From Arthrobacter celericrescens (GTDB taxonomy: Bacteria > Actinomycetota > Actinomycetes > Actinomycetales > Micrococcaceae): a DNA stretch of 36,571 nucleotides. The DNA lies in the NCBI RefSeq assembly GCF_003614925.1, contig NZ_QYLP01000083.1, forward strand, positions 1 to 36,571, read 5' to 3'. A program made the translations under genes and the position numbers. Positions 24,362-33,954 of this stretch are shown here, in pieces. The first letter of the stretch is position 1. Each line of letters opens with the position of its first letter. The notes beneath the pieces are model-generated. The model saw only the letters and a list, made by a program, of their open reading frames with translations, was not told the DNA's origin and made no database searches.

Positions 24362-25918
24362 ATGACGATCCCCACCACGCAAGAGGAACCCGTAATCCTC
24401 GAGATGCGGTCCATCACCAAGGAATTCCCCGGGGTGAAAGCCCTGTCGAACGTGAGCCTCCGGGTCAAGGCAGGCGAAATCCACGCCATCTGTGGCGAAA
24501 ACGGCGCCGGCAAGTCCACGCTCATGAAGGTCCTCTCGGGCGTCTACCCGTACGGCAGCTACGAGGGCGACATCGTCTACCAGGCCGAGGTGCAGCAGTT
24601 CAAGGACATCCGGGCCAGCGAGCACGCGGGCATCGTGATCATCCACCAGGAACTGGCGCTGATCCCGGAACTGTCCATCACGGAGAACATCTTCCTGGGC
24701 AACGAGCCCACCAAGTGGGGCGTGATCGACTGGGCCGAGGCCCGGAAGCGCTCCGTTGAGCTGCTCGCCCGGGTGGGCCTGCGCGAAGACCCGGACACCC
24801 CCATCAAGGAAATCGGCGTCGGCAAGCAGCAGCTCGTGGAAATCGCCAAGGCCCTGAACAAGTCGGTCAAGCTGCTGATCCTGGATGAGCCCACGGCGGC
24901 CCTGAACGAATCGGACTCCCAGCACCTGCTGGACCTGATCCTCGGCCTCAAGGGCAAGGGCATCACGTCGATCATCATTTCCCACAAGCTCAACGAGATC
25001 GAACAGATCGCCGACGAGATCACCATCATCCGCGACGGCAAGTCGATCGAGACGCTCAACGTCAAGCGCGACGGCGTGGACGAGGACCGGATCATCAAGG
25101 GGATGGTGGGCAGGACACTCGAGTCCCGCTTCCCGGACCACGTGCCGAAGATCGGTGAGGTCTTCTTCGAGGTCAGGAACTGGACTGTCGGCCACCCGCA
25201 GATCCAGGACCGGCTGGTCTGCAAAGGCTCAAACTTCTTCGTGCGGCGGGGCGAGATCGTCGGGTTCGCCGGGCTCATGGGTGCCGGCCGCACCGAACTG
25301 GTCCGCTCCCTCTTCGGCCACTCCTACGGCCGCTTCATCTCCGGCGAGGTGTACAAGGACGGCAAGCCGGTCCACATGCGCACCGTCCGGGCGGCCATCG
25401 ACGCCGGACTGGGCTACGTGACCGAAGACCGCAAGACCCTGGGCCTGAACCTCCTGGACGACATCAAGACCACCACGGTTGCGGCGAACCTGCGCAAGAT
25501 CAGCAACTACTCGGTGGTGGACACCCGCCAGGAATTCCAAGTGGCCGAGGAATACCGGAAATCCCTGCGGACCAAGACCCCGTCGGTGGAGGAAGGCGTG
25601 GCGAAGCTCTCCGGCGGCAACCAGCAGAAGGTAGTGCTGGCCAAGTGGATGTTCACCGACCCGGACCTGCTGATCCTGGACGAACCCACCCGCGGCATCG
25701 ACGTCGGCGCCAAGTACGAGATCTACGGCATCATCCAGCGGCTGGCCAACCAGGGCAAGGGAGTGATCGTCATTTCCTCCGAGCTTCCCGAACTCCTTGG
25801 CCTGTCCGACCGCATCTACACCATTTTTGAGGGCGCCATCACAGGTGTCCTGGACAAGGACGAAGCAAGCCAGGAAAGCCTCATGAAACTGATGACTTCC
25901 GCCCGCAAGTCCGCCTGA
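24362..25918 (+). CDS. mmsA: Multiple-monosaccharide ABC importer, tandem ATPase
   Basis: 518 residues from ATG 24362. Two fused ATPase domains of the sugar (CUT2) type. The first has Walker [10 protein letters not shown] (45-53) and Walker [12 protein letters not shown] with a degenerate signature VGKQQLVEI. The second has the usual weak P-loop [10 protein letters not shown] and strong [14 protein letters not shown] and [12 protein letters not shown]. This asymmetry is normal for RbsA/XylG/GguA proteins. It energises uptake with MmsB and ChvE encoded downstream. An in-frame start at 24266 falls on the promoter -35 and is rejected. Likely repressed by the adjacent ROK protein. Confidence 0.93.
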   Translation: MTIPTTQEEPVILEMRSITKEFPGVKALSNVSLRVKAGEIHAICGENGAGKSTLMKVLSGVYPYGSYEGDIVYQAEVQQFKDIRASEHAGIVIIHQELALIPELSITENIFLGNEPTKWGVIDWAEARKRSVELLARVGLREDPDTPIKEIGVGKQQLVEIAKALNKSVKLLILDEPTAALNESDSQHLLDLILGLKGKGITSIIISHKLNEIEQIADEITIIRDGKSIETLNVKRDGVDEDRIIKGMVGRTLESRFPDHVPKIGEVFFEVRNWTVGHPQIQDRLVCKGSNFFVRRGEIVGFAGLMGAGRTELVRSLFGHSYGRFISGEVYKDGKPVHMRTVRAAIDAGLGYVTEDRKTLGLNLLDDIKTTTVAANLRKISNYSVVDTRQEFQVAEEYRKSLRTKTPSVEEGVAKLSGGNQQKVVLAKWMFTDPDLLILDEPTRGIDVGAKYEIYGIIQRLANQGKGVIVISSELPELLGLSDRIYTIFEGAITGVLDKDEASQESLMKLMTSARKSA

Positions 25919-25962
25919 CCCATGGCCCAGCCCGCCCCTTTCCTGACACAAGGACCAAAACA

Positions 25963-27231
25963 ATGAACGCGCTCAAGAAGCTATTTGGTGGCAATACCCG
26001 CCAGTTCGGCATGATTTTCGCCCTGGTGGCACTTATCGTTTTCTTCCAGATCTTCACCGAGGGCCGCACACTGACCCCGGGCAACGTGATCAACCTGTTC
26101 AACGGCAACTCCTACATCCTGATCCTGGCCATCGGCATGGTGCTGGTCATCATCGCCGGCCACATCGATCTTTCGGTCGGTTCGGTGGCGGCGTTCGTCG
26201 GCGTTTCCGTAGCCCTTGCCATCCGGGACTGGGGCATCCCCTGGTACCTTGGCGTGCTCTTCGGGCTGGTGCTGGGAGCCGTGATCGGCGCCTGGCAAGG
26301 CTTCTGGACGGCGTATGTGGGGATCCCGGCGTTCATCGTGACGCTGGCCGGCATGCTCCTGTTCCGCGGTTTCAACCAGTTCGTGGGCAAGTCCAACACC
26401 ATTCCGGTGCCCAATGATTTCCAGTACCTCGGCTCCGGCTACCTTCCCGAGGTTGGCCCGAACACGGGCTTCAACAACCTGACCCTGCTCATGGGCATCC
26501 TGGCCGCCGCGTTCGTCGTCGTCATGTCCCTGCGTGCCCGCGCCACCAACAAGGCCCTTGGCGCCGACGTCCCCGAACTCTGGGTCGAAGTCACCAAGCT
26601 GGTCCTGATCTGCGGTGCCATCCTGTACGCCACGTACCTCTTCGCCACCGGCCGCCCGGGAACCTCGTTCCCCATCCCGGGCCTGATCCTGGCCGTCCTG
26701 GTCCTGTTCTACGGCTTCATTGCCGACAAGACGGTCCTGGGCCGCCATGTCTACGCCGTCGGTGGCAACCGCCACGCAGCGGAACTGTCCGGCGTGCAGT
26801 CCAAGAAGGTCAACTTCATGGTCATGCTGAACATGTCCGTCCTGGCGGGCCTGGCAGGCATGATCTTCGTCGGCCGCTCCACCGCTTCCGGCCCGTTCGA
26901 CGGCGTCGGCTGGGAACTGGACGCCATCGCAGCCGTATTCATCGGTGGCGCGGCGGTGACCGGCGGTGTCGGCACCGTCATCGGCTCGATCGTTGGTGGC
27001 CTCGTGATGGCCGTCCTGAACAACGGCCTGCAGTTGCTGGGCGTCGGCGCCGACCTCACCCAGATCATCAAGGGCCTGGTGCTCCTCGCAGCCGTCGCCT
27101 TCGATGTCTACAACAAGACCCAGGGCAAGCGGTCCATCACGGGCATGCTGCTGAAGAACTTCGGCCGCAACAACAACATCCAGCCCGACGAGACCACCTC
27201 CACCAAGGAAGTCATTTCCAAGGAAGCCTGA
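25963..27231 (+). CDS. mmsB: Multiple-monosaccharide ABC importer, permease
   Basis: 422 residues, CUT2 (RbsC/XylH/GguB) permease with about ten helices. The conserved cytoplasmic coupling motif is recognisable near VYAVGGNRHAAELSGV (residues ~263-278), followed by TGGVGTVIGSIVGG. The helical segment ILAIGMVLVIIAGHIDLSVG (residues 54-73) is typical of sugar permeases. AAGGA at 25950-25954 precedes the ATG by eight bases. Third-position GC is high, like its neighbours. Confidence 0.94.
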   Translation: MNALKKLFGGNTRQFGMIFALVALIVFFQIFTEGRTLTPGNVINLFNGNSYILILAIGMVLVIIAGHIDLSVGSVAAFVGVSVALAIRDWGIPWYLGVLFGLVLGAVIGAWQGFWTAYVGIPAFIVTLAGMLLFRGFNQFVGKSNTIPVPNDFQYLGSGYLPEVGPNTGFNNLTLLMGILAAAFVVVMSLRARATNKALGADVPELWVEVTKLVLICGAILYATYLFATGRPGTSFPIPGLILAVLVLFYGFIADKTVLGRHVYAVGGNRHAAELSGVQSKKVNFMVMLNMSVLAGLAGMIFVGRSTASGPFDGVGWELDAIAAVFIGGAAVTGGVGTVIGSIVGGLVMAVLNNGLQLLGVGADLTQIIKGLVLLAAVAFDVYNKTQGKRSITGMLLKNFGRNNNIQPDETTSTKEVISKEA

Positions 27232-27281
27232 CCGGACCCACAAGTCGCTCCACCCCACCCACACAGAAAGTGAACCAAGAT

Positions 27282-28379
27282 ATGCGAATGTTTGGTAAAG
27301 CAGGAAAGGCAGCAGCCGTCGCTGCCATCGCGGCACTGGCGCTGACGGCCTGCGGCCGCTCGGACAGCGGCTCCAGCACCAACACAGGCGGCGGGGAAGC
27401 GTTCCCCAAGGACTCGCTGATCGGCGTCGCACTTCCGCAGAAGACCAGTGAGAACTGGGTCCTTGCGGAGAAGCTGTTCAACGACGGCCTCAAAGGCGCC
27501 GGCTTCAAGGCCGACGTCCAGTTCGCCAACGGCGGCGTCTCCGAGCAGCAGAACCAGATCAGCGCCATGGTCACCAAGGGTGCCAAGGTCATCATCGTGG
27601 GAGCCATCGACGGCGCCCAGCTGGGTACGCAGCTCAAGCAGGCCAAGGACTCCGGCGCCACTGTCATCGCCTACGACCGTCTGCTCCTCAACACCGAGAA
27701 CGTGGACTACTACGTGGCCTACGACAACTTCAAGGTCGGCGAACTCCAGGGCCAGGCCCTGCTGGACGGGCTGAAGGCCAAGAAGCCTTCCGGCCCGTAC
27801 AACATCGAGCTCTTCGCCGGTTCTCCGGATGACGCCAACGCCAAGGTCTTCTTCGACGGCGCCATGAGCATCCTGAAGCCGAAGATCGACGACGGAACCC
27901 TCAAGGTCCTCTCGGGCCAGACCGCCTTCGAGCAGGCAGTCACCCAGGGCTGGAAGGCTGAAAACGCCCAGCGCCGCGCCGACACGCTGCTCACCGGCAG
28001 CTACGGCACCGCCTCCCTGGACGGCGTCCTGTCCCCGAACGACACCCTGGCCCGTGCAGTCCTGACCTCGGTCAAGGCAGCCGGCAAGCCGCTCCCCGTG
28101 GTGACCGGCCAGGACTCGGAAGTTGAGTCCGTGAAGTCGATCATGGCCGGCGAGCAGTACTCCACCATCAACAAGGACACCCGCAAGCTGGTGGAGCACG
28201 CCATCACGATGGCGAAGGAGCTGCAGGCCGGCAAGGAACTGGAGATCAACGACAAGGACTCCTACAAGAACGGCGTCAAGACCGTCCCGGCATACCTGCT
28301 ACCGCCGCAGATCGTGACCAAGGAGAACGTCAAGACGGCCTACGTGGACGATCCGGTCCTCGGCCCGATCACCAAGTAA
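27282..28379 (+). CDS. chvE: ChvE-type sugar-binding lipoprotein
   Basis: 365 residues from ATG 27282. Lipoprotein signal with lipobox LTAC and lipidated Cys24, followed by a Ser/Gly/Asn linker, so the protein is membrane-anchored outside the cell. Periplasmic-binding fold of the ChvE/XylF group: KGAKVIIVGAIDG, VIAYDRLLLNTENVDYY, NIELFAGSPDDANA and VVTGQDSEVESVKSIMAGEQ match the ChvE pattern. Such proteins bind several monosaccharides (galactose, glucose, arabinose, xylose); the specificity here cannot be read. A GTG at 27270 is an alternative start. A strong hairpin follows. Confidence 0.92.
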   Translation: MRMFGKAGKAAAVAAIAALALTACGRSDSGSSTNTGGGEAFPKDSLIGVALPQKTSENWVLAEKLFNDGLKGAGFKADVQFANGGVSEQQNQISAMVTKGAKVIIVGAIDGAQLGTQLKQAKDSGATVIAYDRLLLNTENVDYYVAYDNFKVGELQGQALLDGLKAKKPSGPYNIELFAGSPDDANAKVFFDGAMSILKPKIDDGTLKVLSGQTAFEQAVTQGWKAENAQRRADTLLTGSYGTASLDGVLSPNDTLARAVLTSVKAAGKPLPVVTGQDSEVESVKSIMAGEQYSTINKDTRKLVEHAITMAKELQAGKELEINDKDSYKNGVKTVPAYLLPPQIVTKENVKTAYVDDPVLGPITK

Positions 28380-28397
28380 GCGTCAACTGACACGGGT

Positions 28398-28427
28398 GAT
28401 GCCCGGTCCCCACAGGGGCCGGGCATC
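28398..28427 (+). terminator. Terminator of the mmsA-mmsB-chvE operon
   Basis: A 13-bp stem with one G-T pair (GATGCCCGGTCCC, 28398-28410, with 28415-28427) and a CACA loop, 18 bases after the chvE stop. TTT follows eight bases later. Confidence 0.8.
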
Positions 28428-28545
28428 GGCCGTTTAAGCCTTCACAGCGCAAACATAGCTTTGTTCTGATTCCCGCACAGGCACTGACGCGAGTGTTGGA
28501 TCCGAAGCCGGCTGTTCCTGCCGGCACCTGATCCCGAGGAGAACC

Positions 28546-29961
28546 GTGAGCGTCCTTGCCCGCAGCGTCGGCAACGCCTTCCGCAACAAAATCAGAACGG
28601 CAGCCGTGGTGGCGGTACTGGCCGTGGCCATCGGGCTGGCCCTGTCCATGCTCGTCGCCAACCAGGCCGTGGGGGCCAAAGTCCAGGAACTGAACGCCTC
28701 CGTGGGCACCACCCTCACGGTCAACCCGGCCGGCGGCCAGGGCTTCGAAGGCGGTGGGGAACCCCTGACTGCCGCCGAAGCCGCCACCGCGGCCGCCGTC
28801 CCCAACATCACCTCCGTGGTGGGAACCAAGGCCCTGCGGCTCCGCACTGAAACCACCACGACGGACACCGCCGACGCCGCGGCCGGCGCCGCCCAGCCGG
28901 ACGCGGGAGGTCCCGGCGGGCAGGCGGCAAGCGTCACCACCAGCCTGACCGCCGCCGTCGACGCCGGAACCCTCGGCAACCGGAACAACACCGGCAGCGG
29001 CACGGGCACCGGTACAACAAATGGCACCGAACCGGCGCGCACCTTCACCCTGCCGATCACCGCCACCGGCACCGCCGCGGAGGTGGACAGCTCGGGGAAG
29101 GCACTGGACATCACCAGCGGCACCGGCCTGGGTGACTACTCCGCGGCCAGCACCAAGGCCCTGGTGGGGACCACCCTCGCGGAGAAGAACAACCTCAAGG
29201 TCGGCTCCACCTTCACCATTGCCGGCAAGACCTACACCGTTGCCGGCATTTTCGACGCCGGCACCACCTTCGGCAACAACGCCGTCTACCTGACCCTGGC
29301 CGAGGCGCAGGCCCTCGCCGAAACCCCCGGTGAACTGTCCAGCATGGTGGTCACGGTCAACAGCATGGAGAACGTGGACAGCACCAAGACCGCGCTCCAG
29401 GCGGCGCTGGGCGCCAGCAAGGCCGACGTCACCCAGGGCCAGCGCAACCTTGAAACCGCCGTCAGCTCCCTCAACAGCGTCAAAGGCATCTCCCTGGTGG
29501 CCTACATCGCGGCGCTGGCTACGGCGGGGCTCATCATCCTGCTCATCATGGTCATGCTGGTCCGCGAGCGCCGCCGCGAGATCGGCGTCCTGAAAGCCAT
29601 CGGGGCGCGCAACCGCACCATCGGGCTGCAGTTCGTCCTCGAAGCTCTCGTCCTCGTGGCGCTCGGCAGCGTCGTGGGCGCGGCGATCGCCTCGTTCGCC
29701 AGCGGCGGCATCGCCTCGGCCCTGGTCAGTTCCAACAGCTCAACCGCTGCCGGCGCAACAGGCCAGCGCGGTCCCGGAGGCGGGCCCGGCGGCCCCTTCG
29801 GCGGCGCAACGCAGCTGCTGACTTCCGTCACCGCGAGCGCCTCCCCAGGCGTGATCGCCGCAGGCATCGCCGCCGTGTTCGCGGTGGCCATCATCGGCGC
29901 CCTGGTCCCGGCCCTGCTCACGGCCCGCATCCGCCCCATCGAAGTCCTCCGAGGAGAATAG
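28546..29961 (+). CDS. FtsX/MacB-type ABC transporter permease
   Basis: 471 residues from GTG 28546, with GAGGAG five bases upstream. Four membrane helices in MacB order: 17-38, a large extracytoplasmic domain (39-312), then 313-338, 363-390 and 435-460. The FtsX motif RERRREIGVLKAIGARNRTI follows the second helix, and RIRPIEVLRGE closes the protein. The external domain has two low-complexity inserts (about 102-165, Thr/Gly/Ala-rich, and 398-422, Gly/Pro-rich), longer than usual. MacB-type pairs act in mechanotransmission or peptide/lipoprotein export. The ATPase gene starts two bases after its stop. Confidence 0.9.
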   Translation: MSVLARSVGNAFRNKIRTAAVVAVLAVAIGLALSMLVANQAVGAKVQELNASVGTTLTVNPAGGQGFEGGGEPLTAAEAATAAAVPNITSVVGTKALRLRTETTTTDTADAAAGAAQPDAGGPGGQAASVTTSLTAAVDAGTLGNRNNTGSGTGTGTTNGTEPARTFTLPITATGTAAEVDSSGKALDITSGTGLGDYSAASTKALVGTTLAEKNNLKVGSTFTIAGKTYTVAGIFDAGTTFGNNAVYLTLAEAQALAETPGELSSMVVTVNSMENVDSTKTALQAALGASKADVTQGQRNLETAVSSLNSVKGISLVAYIAALATAGLIILLIMVMLVRERRREIGVLKAIGARNRTIGLQFVLEALVLVALGSVVGAAIASFASGGIASALVSSNSSTAAGATGQRGPGGGPGGPFGGATQLLTSVTASASPGVIAAGIAAVFAVAIIGALVPALLTARIRPIEVLRGE

Positions 29962-29963
29962 CC

Positions 29964-30650
29964 ATGATTGAAGTCAAGGACCTGGTCCGCCAGTTCAAGT
30001 CCGGTGACCGCACCATCAAGCCCGTCAACGGCGTCAGTTTCGAACTCGGGAAAGGCCAGCTCGCGTCCATCGTGGGCAAAAGCGGCAGCGGCAAAAGCAC
30101 GCTGTTGTCCCTCCTGGGCGCGCTGGACAAACCCACCAGCGGGGACGTCGTCGTCGATGGCGTCAGCCTGGCGGGCCTCCCGGACGGCAAGCTGACCGAG
30201 TACCGCCGCCGGGACATCGGTTTCGTGTTCCAGCAGTTCAACCTGATCCCCAACCTCAGCGCCGTGGACAACGTGATGCTGCCGATGGAGTTCGCGGACG
30301 TCCGCAAGTCGGCGCGGGCCCAGCGCGCCAAGGAACTGCTGGAGCAGGTGCAGTTGGATCCGGAGAAGCACTCGCGCCGCACCAACCGCCTCTCCGGCGG
30401 TGAGCAGCAGCGCGTGGCGATCGCCCGTGCGCTGGCCAACGAACCGAAGCTGATCCTCGCCGACGAGCCCACCGGAAACCTCGACGAGCAGACCGGCGAA
30501 CACATCATCGAACTGCTGAGCTCGCTCAGCCGCGACCACGACACCACCATCCTGGTGGTCACGCACGACCGCGGACTGGCCCGGAAGGCGGACCGCCGGT
30601 TCCGGCTGCACCAGGGCCAGCTGAACGAAGATGTGACCGCCGGGAGGTGA
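29964..30650 (+). CDS. MacB/LolD-type ABC transporter ATPase
   Basis: 228 residues. Walker A GKSGSGKS (38-45), Q-loop FVFQQFNL (88-95), signature LSGGEQQR (143-150), Walker B LILADEP (163-169) and H-loop VVTHDRGLA. The LolD/MacB-type GNLDEQTG follows Walker B. It partners the permease encoded just upstream, two bases away. This operon converges on a second, similar system encoded on the other strand. Confidence 0.93.
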   Translation: MIEVKDLVRQFKSGDRTIKPVNGVSFELGKGQLASIVGKSGSGKSTLLSLLGALDKPTSGDVVVDGVSLAGLPDGKLTEYRRRDIGFVFQQFNLIPNLSAVDNVMLPMEFADVRKSARAQRAKELLEQVQLDPEKHSRRTNRLSGGEQQRVAIARALANEPKLILADEPTGNLDEQTGEHIIELLSSLSRDHDTTILVVTHDRGLARKADRRFRLHQGQLNEDVTAGR

Positions 30651-30659
30651 CCACGGCCC

Positions 30660-30699
30660 GTTCTGAGGCAACCGCCGGCACCGGCGGTTGCCTCAGAAC
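30660..30699. terminator. 19-bp perfect hairpin shared by two convergent ABC operons
   Basis: Arms 30660-30678 and 30681-30699 are perfectly complementary around the two bases CA. The right arm contains the last codons and the TGA stop (30693-30695) of the minus-strand permease, so the gene end and terminator are one sequence. No T tract on either side. Confidence 0.82.
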
Positions 30700-31874
30700 C
30701 GGATTGCGTCGATCACCTTGATTCGCACCGCCACCAGCGCGGGGATCGCCCCCGCCAGGGCCCCGACGAGCACGGCGGCCCCGAAGCCAAGCATGGCCGC
30801 TTCCACCGGGAACGGCGGATACTCGCTGAGGGCCGGTGCCACTTTCTCCTGGATCCACGGATTCTTCACCACGGCGATCGCCACCATGACCCCGGCGATT
30901 CCGGCCACGGAGGTCGCCACAAGGGATTCCATCATCACGCCCACGAAGATCCGGCCCGAGGTGGCTCCGAAACTGCGCCGGATGCCGATTTCCCGGACCC
31001 GGTACCGGATGGTGACCATCGAGATGTTCAGCATGCCCACCGCCCCCAGGAGCAGCACGAGCCCGGCGATCGCGCCCACCGCGAGCTGCGCGATCGCGAT
31101 CGGGTCGCCGTAGGCCGCGTAGTCCATGCGGCTGGCGTCGATGTACAGGTCCGGGAACTGCGCCTGCAGGTCCGCCTGCATGGCGGGCATCAGCACCGCG
31201 GCCTGCCCGTCCTGCACCCACACCTTGAACTGGCCGTAGCCCTCGGCGATCCCCGCGGTTTGTGCCGCCCCGTTAAGCATGAACGCCGACGGCGGCGCCT
31301 GGGGGAAGAGATCGGGTACGACGCCGATGATCACCGCCGTCGTCTCCTGGTCCCCCGCGAGCTTCGCCAGCGGTTTCCGGACGAGGTCCGGCCTGCCGGC
31401 TGCGTTGTAGAACGCCTCGGAAACGACGACGGCGGGCGCCAGCCGCTGTTCGTCGTCGGCTGCAAACCAGGAGCCCTGCGTGACGTCCGTGCGGTGGATG
31501 AACCCGTAGCCGGGATCCACCAGCGTCATTTGCACATCCTGGACACCGCCCGGGAATTGGAAGCGCGCCTGGGCCTGCGCTGTGTGCGTCCAATAGCTGA
31601 TCCCGTAGCGTTCCACGATCCCCTGATAGGCCTTCTCGAGCCGCACGGGATCCGGCGTTGTGGGTCCGTTGACGCTCAATGCGACAGTGGCAGTGCGGCC
31701 TTGGCTGCGTTCGGCCTGCACCTTATAACCCTCCCGGGCGAGGTCGCCCAACCCCACCACTGAGGCCAGCGCGGCCACGGACAAGGCGACGCCGAAAAGC
31801 GCGAGCAGGATGCGCACCTTGTTGATGCGCAGTTCCTGCCACGCCTCCACAAGCGCCCCGACAACGCCGCTCAT
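30693..31874 (-). CDS. MacB-type ABC transporter permease
   Basis: 393 residues from ATG 31874. Four helices in MacB order: about 20-43, then three near the C-terminus (LAVGAIAGLVLLLGAVGMLN, SLVATSVAGIAGVMVAIAVV and AAMLGFGAAVLVGALAGAIPAL). The periplasmic-type domain between resembles MacB_PCD. The motif YRVREIGIRRSFGATSGRIF links helices 2 and 3. The start overlaps the ATPase stop (ATGA), and an adaptor protein is encoded first in the operon, so this is a full MacA-MacB-like tripartite set adapted to a Gram-positive envelope. Longer upstream readings pass through the ATPase gene out of frame. Confidence 0.9.
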   Translation of the reverse strand: MSGVVGALVEAWQELRINKVRILLALFGVALSVAALASVVGLGDLAREGYKVQAERSQGRTATVALSVNGPTTPDPVRLEKAYQGIVERYGISYWTHTAQAQARFQFPGGVQDVQMTLVDPGYGFIHRTDVTQGSWFAADDEQRLAPAVVVSEAFYNAAGRPDLVRKPLAKLAGDQETTAVIIGVVPDLFPQAPPSAFMLNGAAQTAGIAEGYGQFKVWVQDGQAAVLMPAMQADLQAQFPDLYIDASRMDYAAYGDPIAIAQLAVGAIAGLVLLLGAVGMLNISMVTIRYRVREIGIRRSFGATSGRIFVGVMMESLVATSVAGIAGVMVAIAVVKNPWIQEKVAPALSEYPPFPVEAAMLGFGAAVLVGALAGAIPALVAVRIKVIDAIRF

Positions 31875-32569
31875 GCCGGCACCCCTTCCAGCGCCTGGAG
31901 GACACCGGCGTCCAGACGGTAACGGGACCGGGCCAAGGCGGCCACGTTGTGGTCGTGGGTGATGGTCACCAAAGCCGCGGCGGACTCGGTGGCGATCGAA
32001 TCGAGCAGCGCCATCACGGTCTGCCCGGTTTCGACGTCGAGCGCCCCGGTGGGCTCGTCCGCAAGGATCAGCCGGGGGCGCCGCACCAGCGCCCGCGCAA
32101 TGGCAATCCGCTGCTGCTCGCCGCCGGACATCATGTTTGGTTTGGCGTCCGCGCGGGCTGCAAGTCCCACCCGGTCCAGCATTTCCATCGCCAGCTCGCG
32201 CCGCCGCCAGAAATCCCTGCCACTGGCGTACAGCAAGGGGGTCATCACGTTGTCCAGCGCGCTGCGGCCCTGCAGCAGGTTGAACTGCTGGAAAACGAAG
32301 CCCACGGTGGAACCGCGCAGCCGGGCGCGTTGGTTGCTGCTGATCTTCTGCACCGGGGTGCCAAGGAAGTCCAGCTCCCCGCTGCTGGGAACATCCAGCA
32401 GTCCCAGGAGGTTCAGGAGCGTGGACTTCCCGCAGCCGGAGCGGCCCACGATTGCGGTATGGTCGCCGCTGGCGATCTCGAGGTCCACGCCCCGCAGGAT
32501 GTGCAGTTCCTGGTCGTCGGGCAGCACCACCGTCCGGGTGACACCGCGCAAGCTCAGCAAAGTCTCCAT
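31871..32569 (-). CDS. MacB-type ABC transporter ATPase
   Basis: 232 residues from ATG 32569. Walker A GRSGCGKST (42-50), Q-loop FVFQQFNLL (91-99), signature MSGGEQQR (147-154), Walker B LILADEP (167-173), H-loop TITHDHNVA. It begins two bases after the adaptor stop and overlaps the permease start by four, in the order adaptor-ATPase-permease. Confidence 0.92.
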   Translation of the reverse strand: METLLSLRGVTRTVVLPDDQELHILRGVDLEIASGDHTAIVGRSGCGKSTLLNLLGLLDVPSSGELDFLGTPVQKISSNQRARLRGSTVGFVFQQFNLLQGRSALDNVMTPLLYASGRDFWRRRELAMEMLDRVGLAARADAKPNMMSGGEQQRIAIARALVRRPRLILADEPTGALDVETGQTVMALLDSIATESAAALVTITHDHNVAALARSRYRLDAGVLQALEGVPA

Positions 32570-32571
32570 GC

Positions 32572-33765
32572 CTAGCCGCCCGCCGGACCGTAGACCATCT
32601 GGCCCGGGCCGGGCATAACCGGAGGCGCAGCCGCCCCCGGTACGAACTCCAACACCCGTTCGCCTTCGGCCAGGCCCGAGGTGACCTCGACCCTCGAACC
32701 ATCGTTGAGGCCCAGCTTCACGCGGCGCTGCTCCGGTTCCCGGACTTCCCGGGCGGAGGCTCCGGGCGCGGCACCCGGCACGGCTCCGGCGGCCGGCGCG
32801 ACGGCGGCATCGCTTGCCAGCCAAACGATTCCTTCCTTGACGCTGCCCTTCACCGAGCTCAGCGGAACGGTGACCACGTTCTTCGACTCGCCCGCCGTAA
32901 CGGTCATGGTGGCTCCAAGGCCTGCGAAGACCTCCGTTCCGGAGGGGATGGCGCAGCTGAGGGTTCCGGTGGCCGGGCCGCCGTCCTGCGGTGCTTCGCC
33001 GCCCCCGCCCGGGATCGCGACGGCGGCAGGCAGCAATCCTGCCCGGGGAACCGCCAGGCCGGCCGCCCCGGTACCGCCGCCGCTTCCGCTTCCGGCGGAT
33101 CCGGCGTCGGAAGCGTTGTTCTTCACGACGACAGCGGGGCAGGTGAAGGGTGCCGGGCCGCCGGTAAGGGCGATCTTCGCAGACGCCGGCCTGCCGAGCA
33201 GCCGGAACTGCTGGGCCGCGGTGATGGAACCGGAGACGGTGTAGCTGCCCGGGTCCACCTTGCCCACGGTTTCCCCGACGCTCACCTGCTGGTCGATCAG
33301 CACGCCAAGTTCGCCTATCTTGCCGCCGACTGGAGCGGGCACGTCCGTGTACACGTAGACCGGCTCGGGGCTCGACGCGGGCCGCTCCCCCGCCCCCGGC
33401 CCTGCAACCGGTGCTTGCTCAGCCGCCGCTGCTTCGCGCGGCTGTTCCGACCGCACCTGGATCACCGCTTCGCCCTTGGCTACGGTGGTCCCGGCGTCGC
33501 GGTAGATGTGCACCACGGTTCCGGCCGCGGTGCTCCGCACGGCCTGCGCCGGGTCGCTTTGCACCGTCGCCTTGACCTGCACGGTGTTGGTGACCGTGGC
33601 ACGGGACGCTGCCACCACCGGGGCCTCCATTTGGGCCATCGGTGCGGGACCGGACTGCTGCGGCTCCAGGCCGTCAATGAAGGCTATTTTTACCAAGGCC
33701 AACGCTATGACCGCGAAAACCAGCAGCCATGCCACGGGCAAAATGACACGTCGAAAGACACTCAT
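32572..33765 (-). CDS. Membrane-anchored ABC efflux adaptor (HlyD/RND-type)
   Basis: 397 residues from ATG 33765, with GGAG five bases upstream. One N-terminal helix (9-28) anchors a MacA-like adaptor. A biotinyl/lipoyl-type half-motif lies near 80-110 (AAGTVVHIYRDAGTTVAKGEAVIQVRS) and a second near 147-172 (PVGGKIGELGVLIDQQVSVG), typical of the split hairpin in adaptors. A Pro/Ala/Glu insert (111-137) takes the place of a long alpha-hairpin, fitting a cell without an outer membrane. The C-terminus has beta-barrel segments (VTVPLSSVKG) and a Gly/Pro-rich tail. The minus-strand TAGGCT at 33822-33827 may be its -10. Confidence 0.83.
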   Translation of the reverse strand: MSVFRRVILPVAWLLVFAVIALALVKIAFIDGLEPQQSGPAPMAQMEAPVVAASRATVTNTVQVKATVQSDPAQAVRSTAAGTVVHIYRDAGTTVAKGEAVIQVRSEQPREAAAAEQAPVAGPGAGERPASSPEPVYVYTDVPAPVGGKIGELGVLIDQQVSVGETVGKVDPGSYTVSGSITAAQQFRLLGRPASAKIALTGGPAPFTCPAVVVKNNASDAGSAGSGSGGGTGAAGLAVPRAGLLPAAVAIPGGGGEAPQDGGPATGTLSCAIPSGTEVFAGLGATMTVTAGESKNVVTVPLSSVKGSVKEGIVWLASDAAVAPAAGAVPGAAPGASAREVREPEQRRVKLGLNDGSRVEVTSGLAEGERVLEFVPGAAAPPVMPGPGQMVYGPAGG

Positions 33766-33954
33766 CCCTGCTCCATTCGGTAACTCCCCACAGAAACACT
33801 CTGCGAGGGATGATTCCCCCCAGCCTAAACGAACCGGCCGGCAAGTATGTTTAGTCCGAAAGCGGAGTTCCCCGGCCGATCGGAGGAAAGTGTCGGGTAC
33901 TTGTCGGGTCGTCGGTGTGGCATGGGGCTTCAGCCTGTGGCAGGCTACAGCCCC
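33766..33954. promoter_or_regulatory. Divergent promoter region, adaptor gene and DinB gene
   Basis: This 189-base gap holds no gene. On the minus strand TAGGCT (33822-33827) is the best -10 for the efflux operon, with a ~50-base leader ending in GGAG. On the plus strand CAGGCT (33941-33946) ends eight bases before the DinB ATG. No operator-like repeat was seen. Confidence 0.45.

Noticed and set aside
31875..32702. Upstream extension of the minus-strand MacB permease
   Set aside because: It reads the ATPase gene out of frame; the ATGA overlap at 31871-31874 marks the true start.
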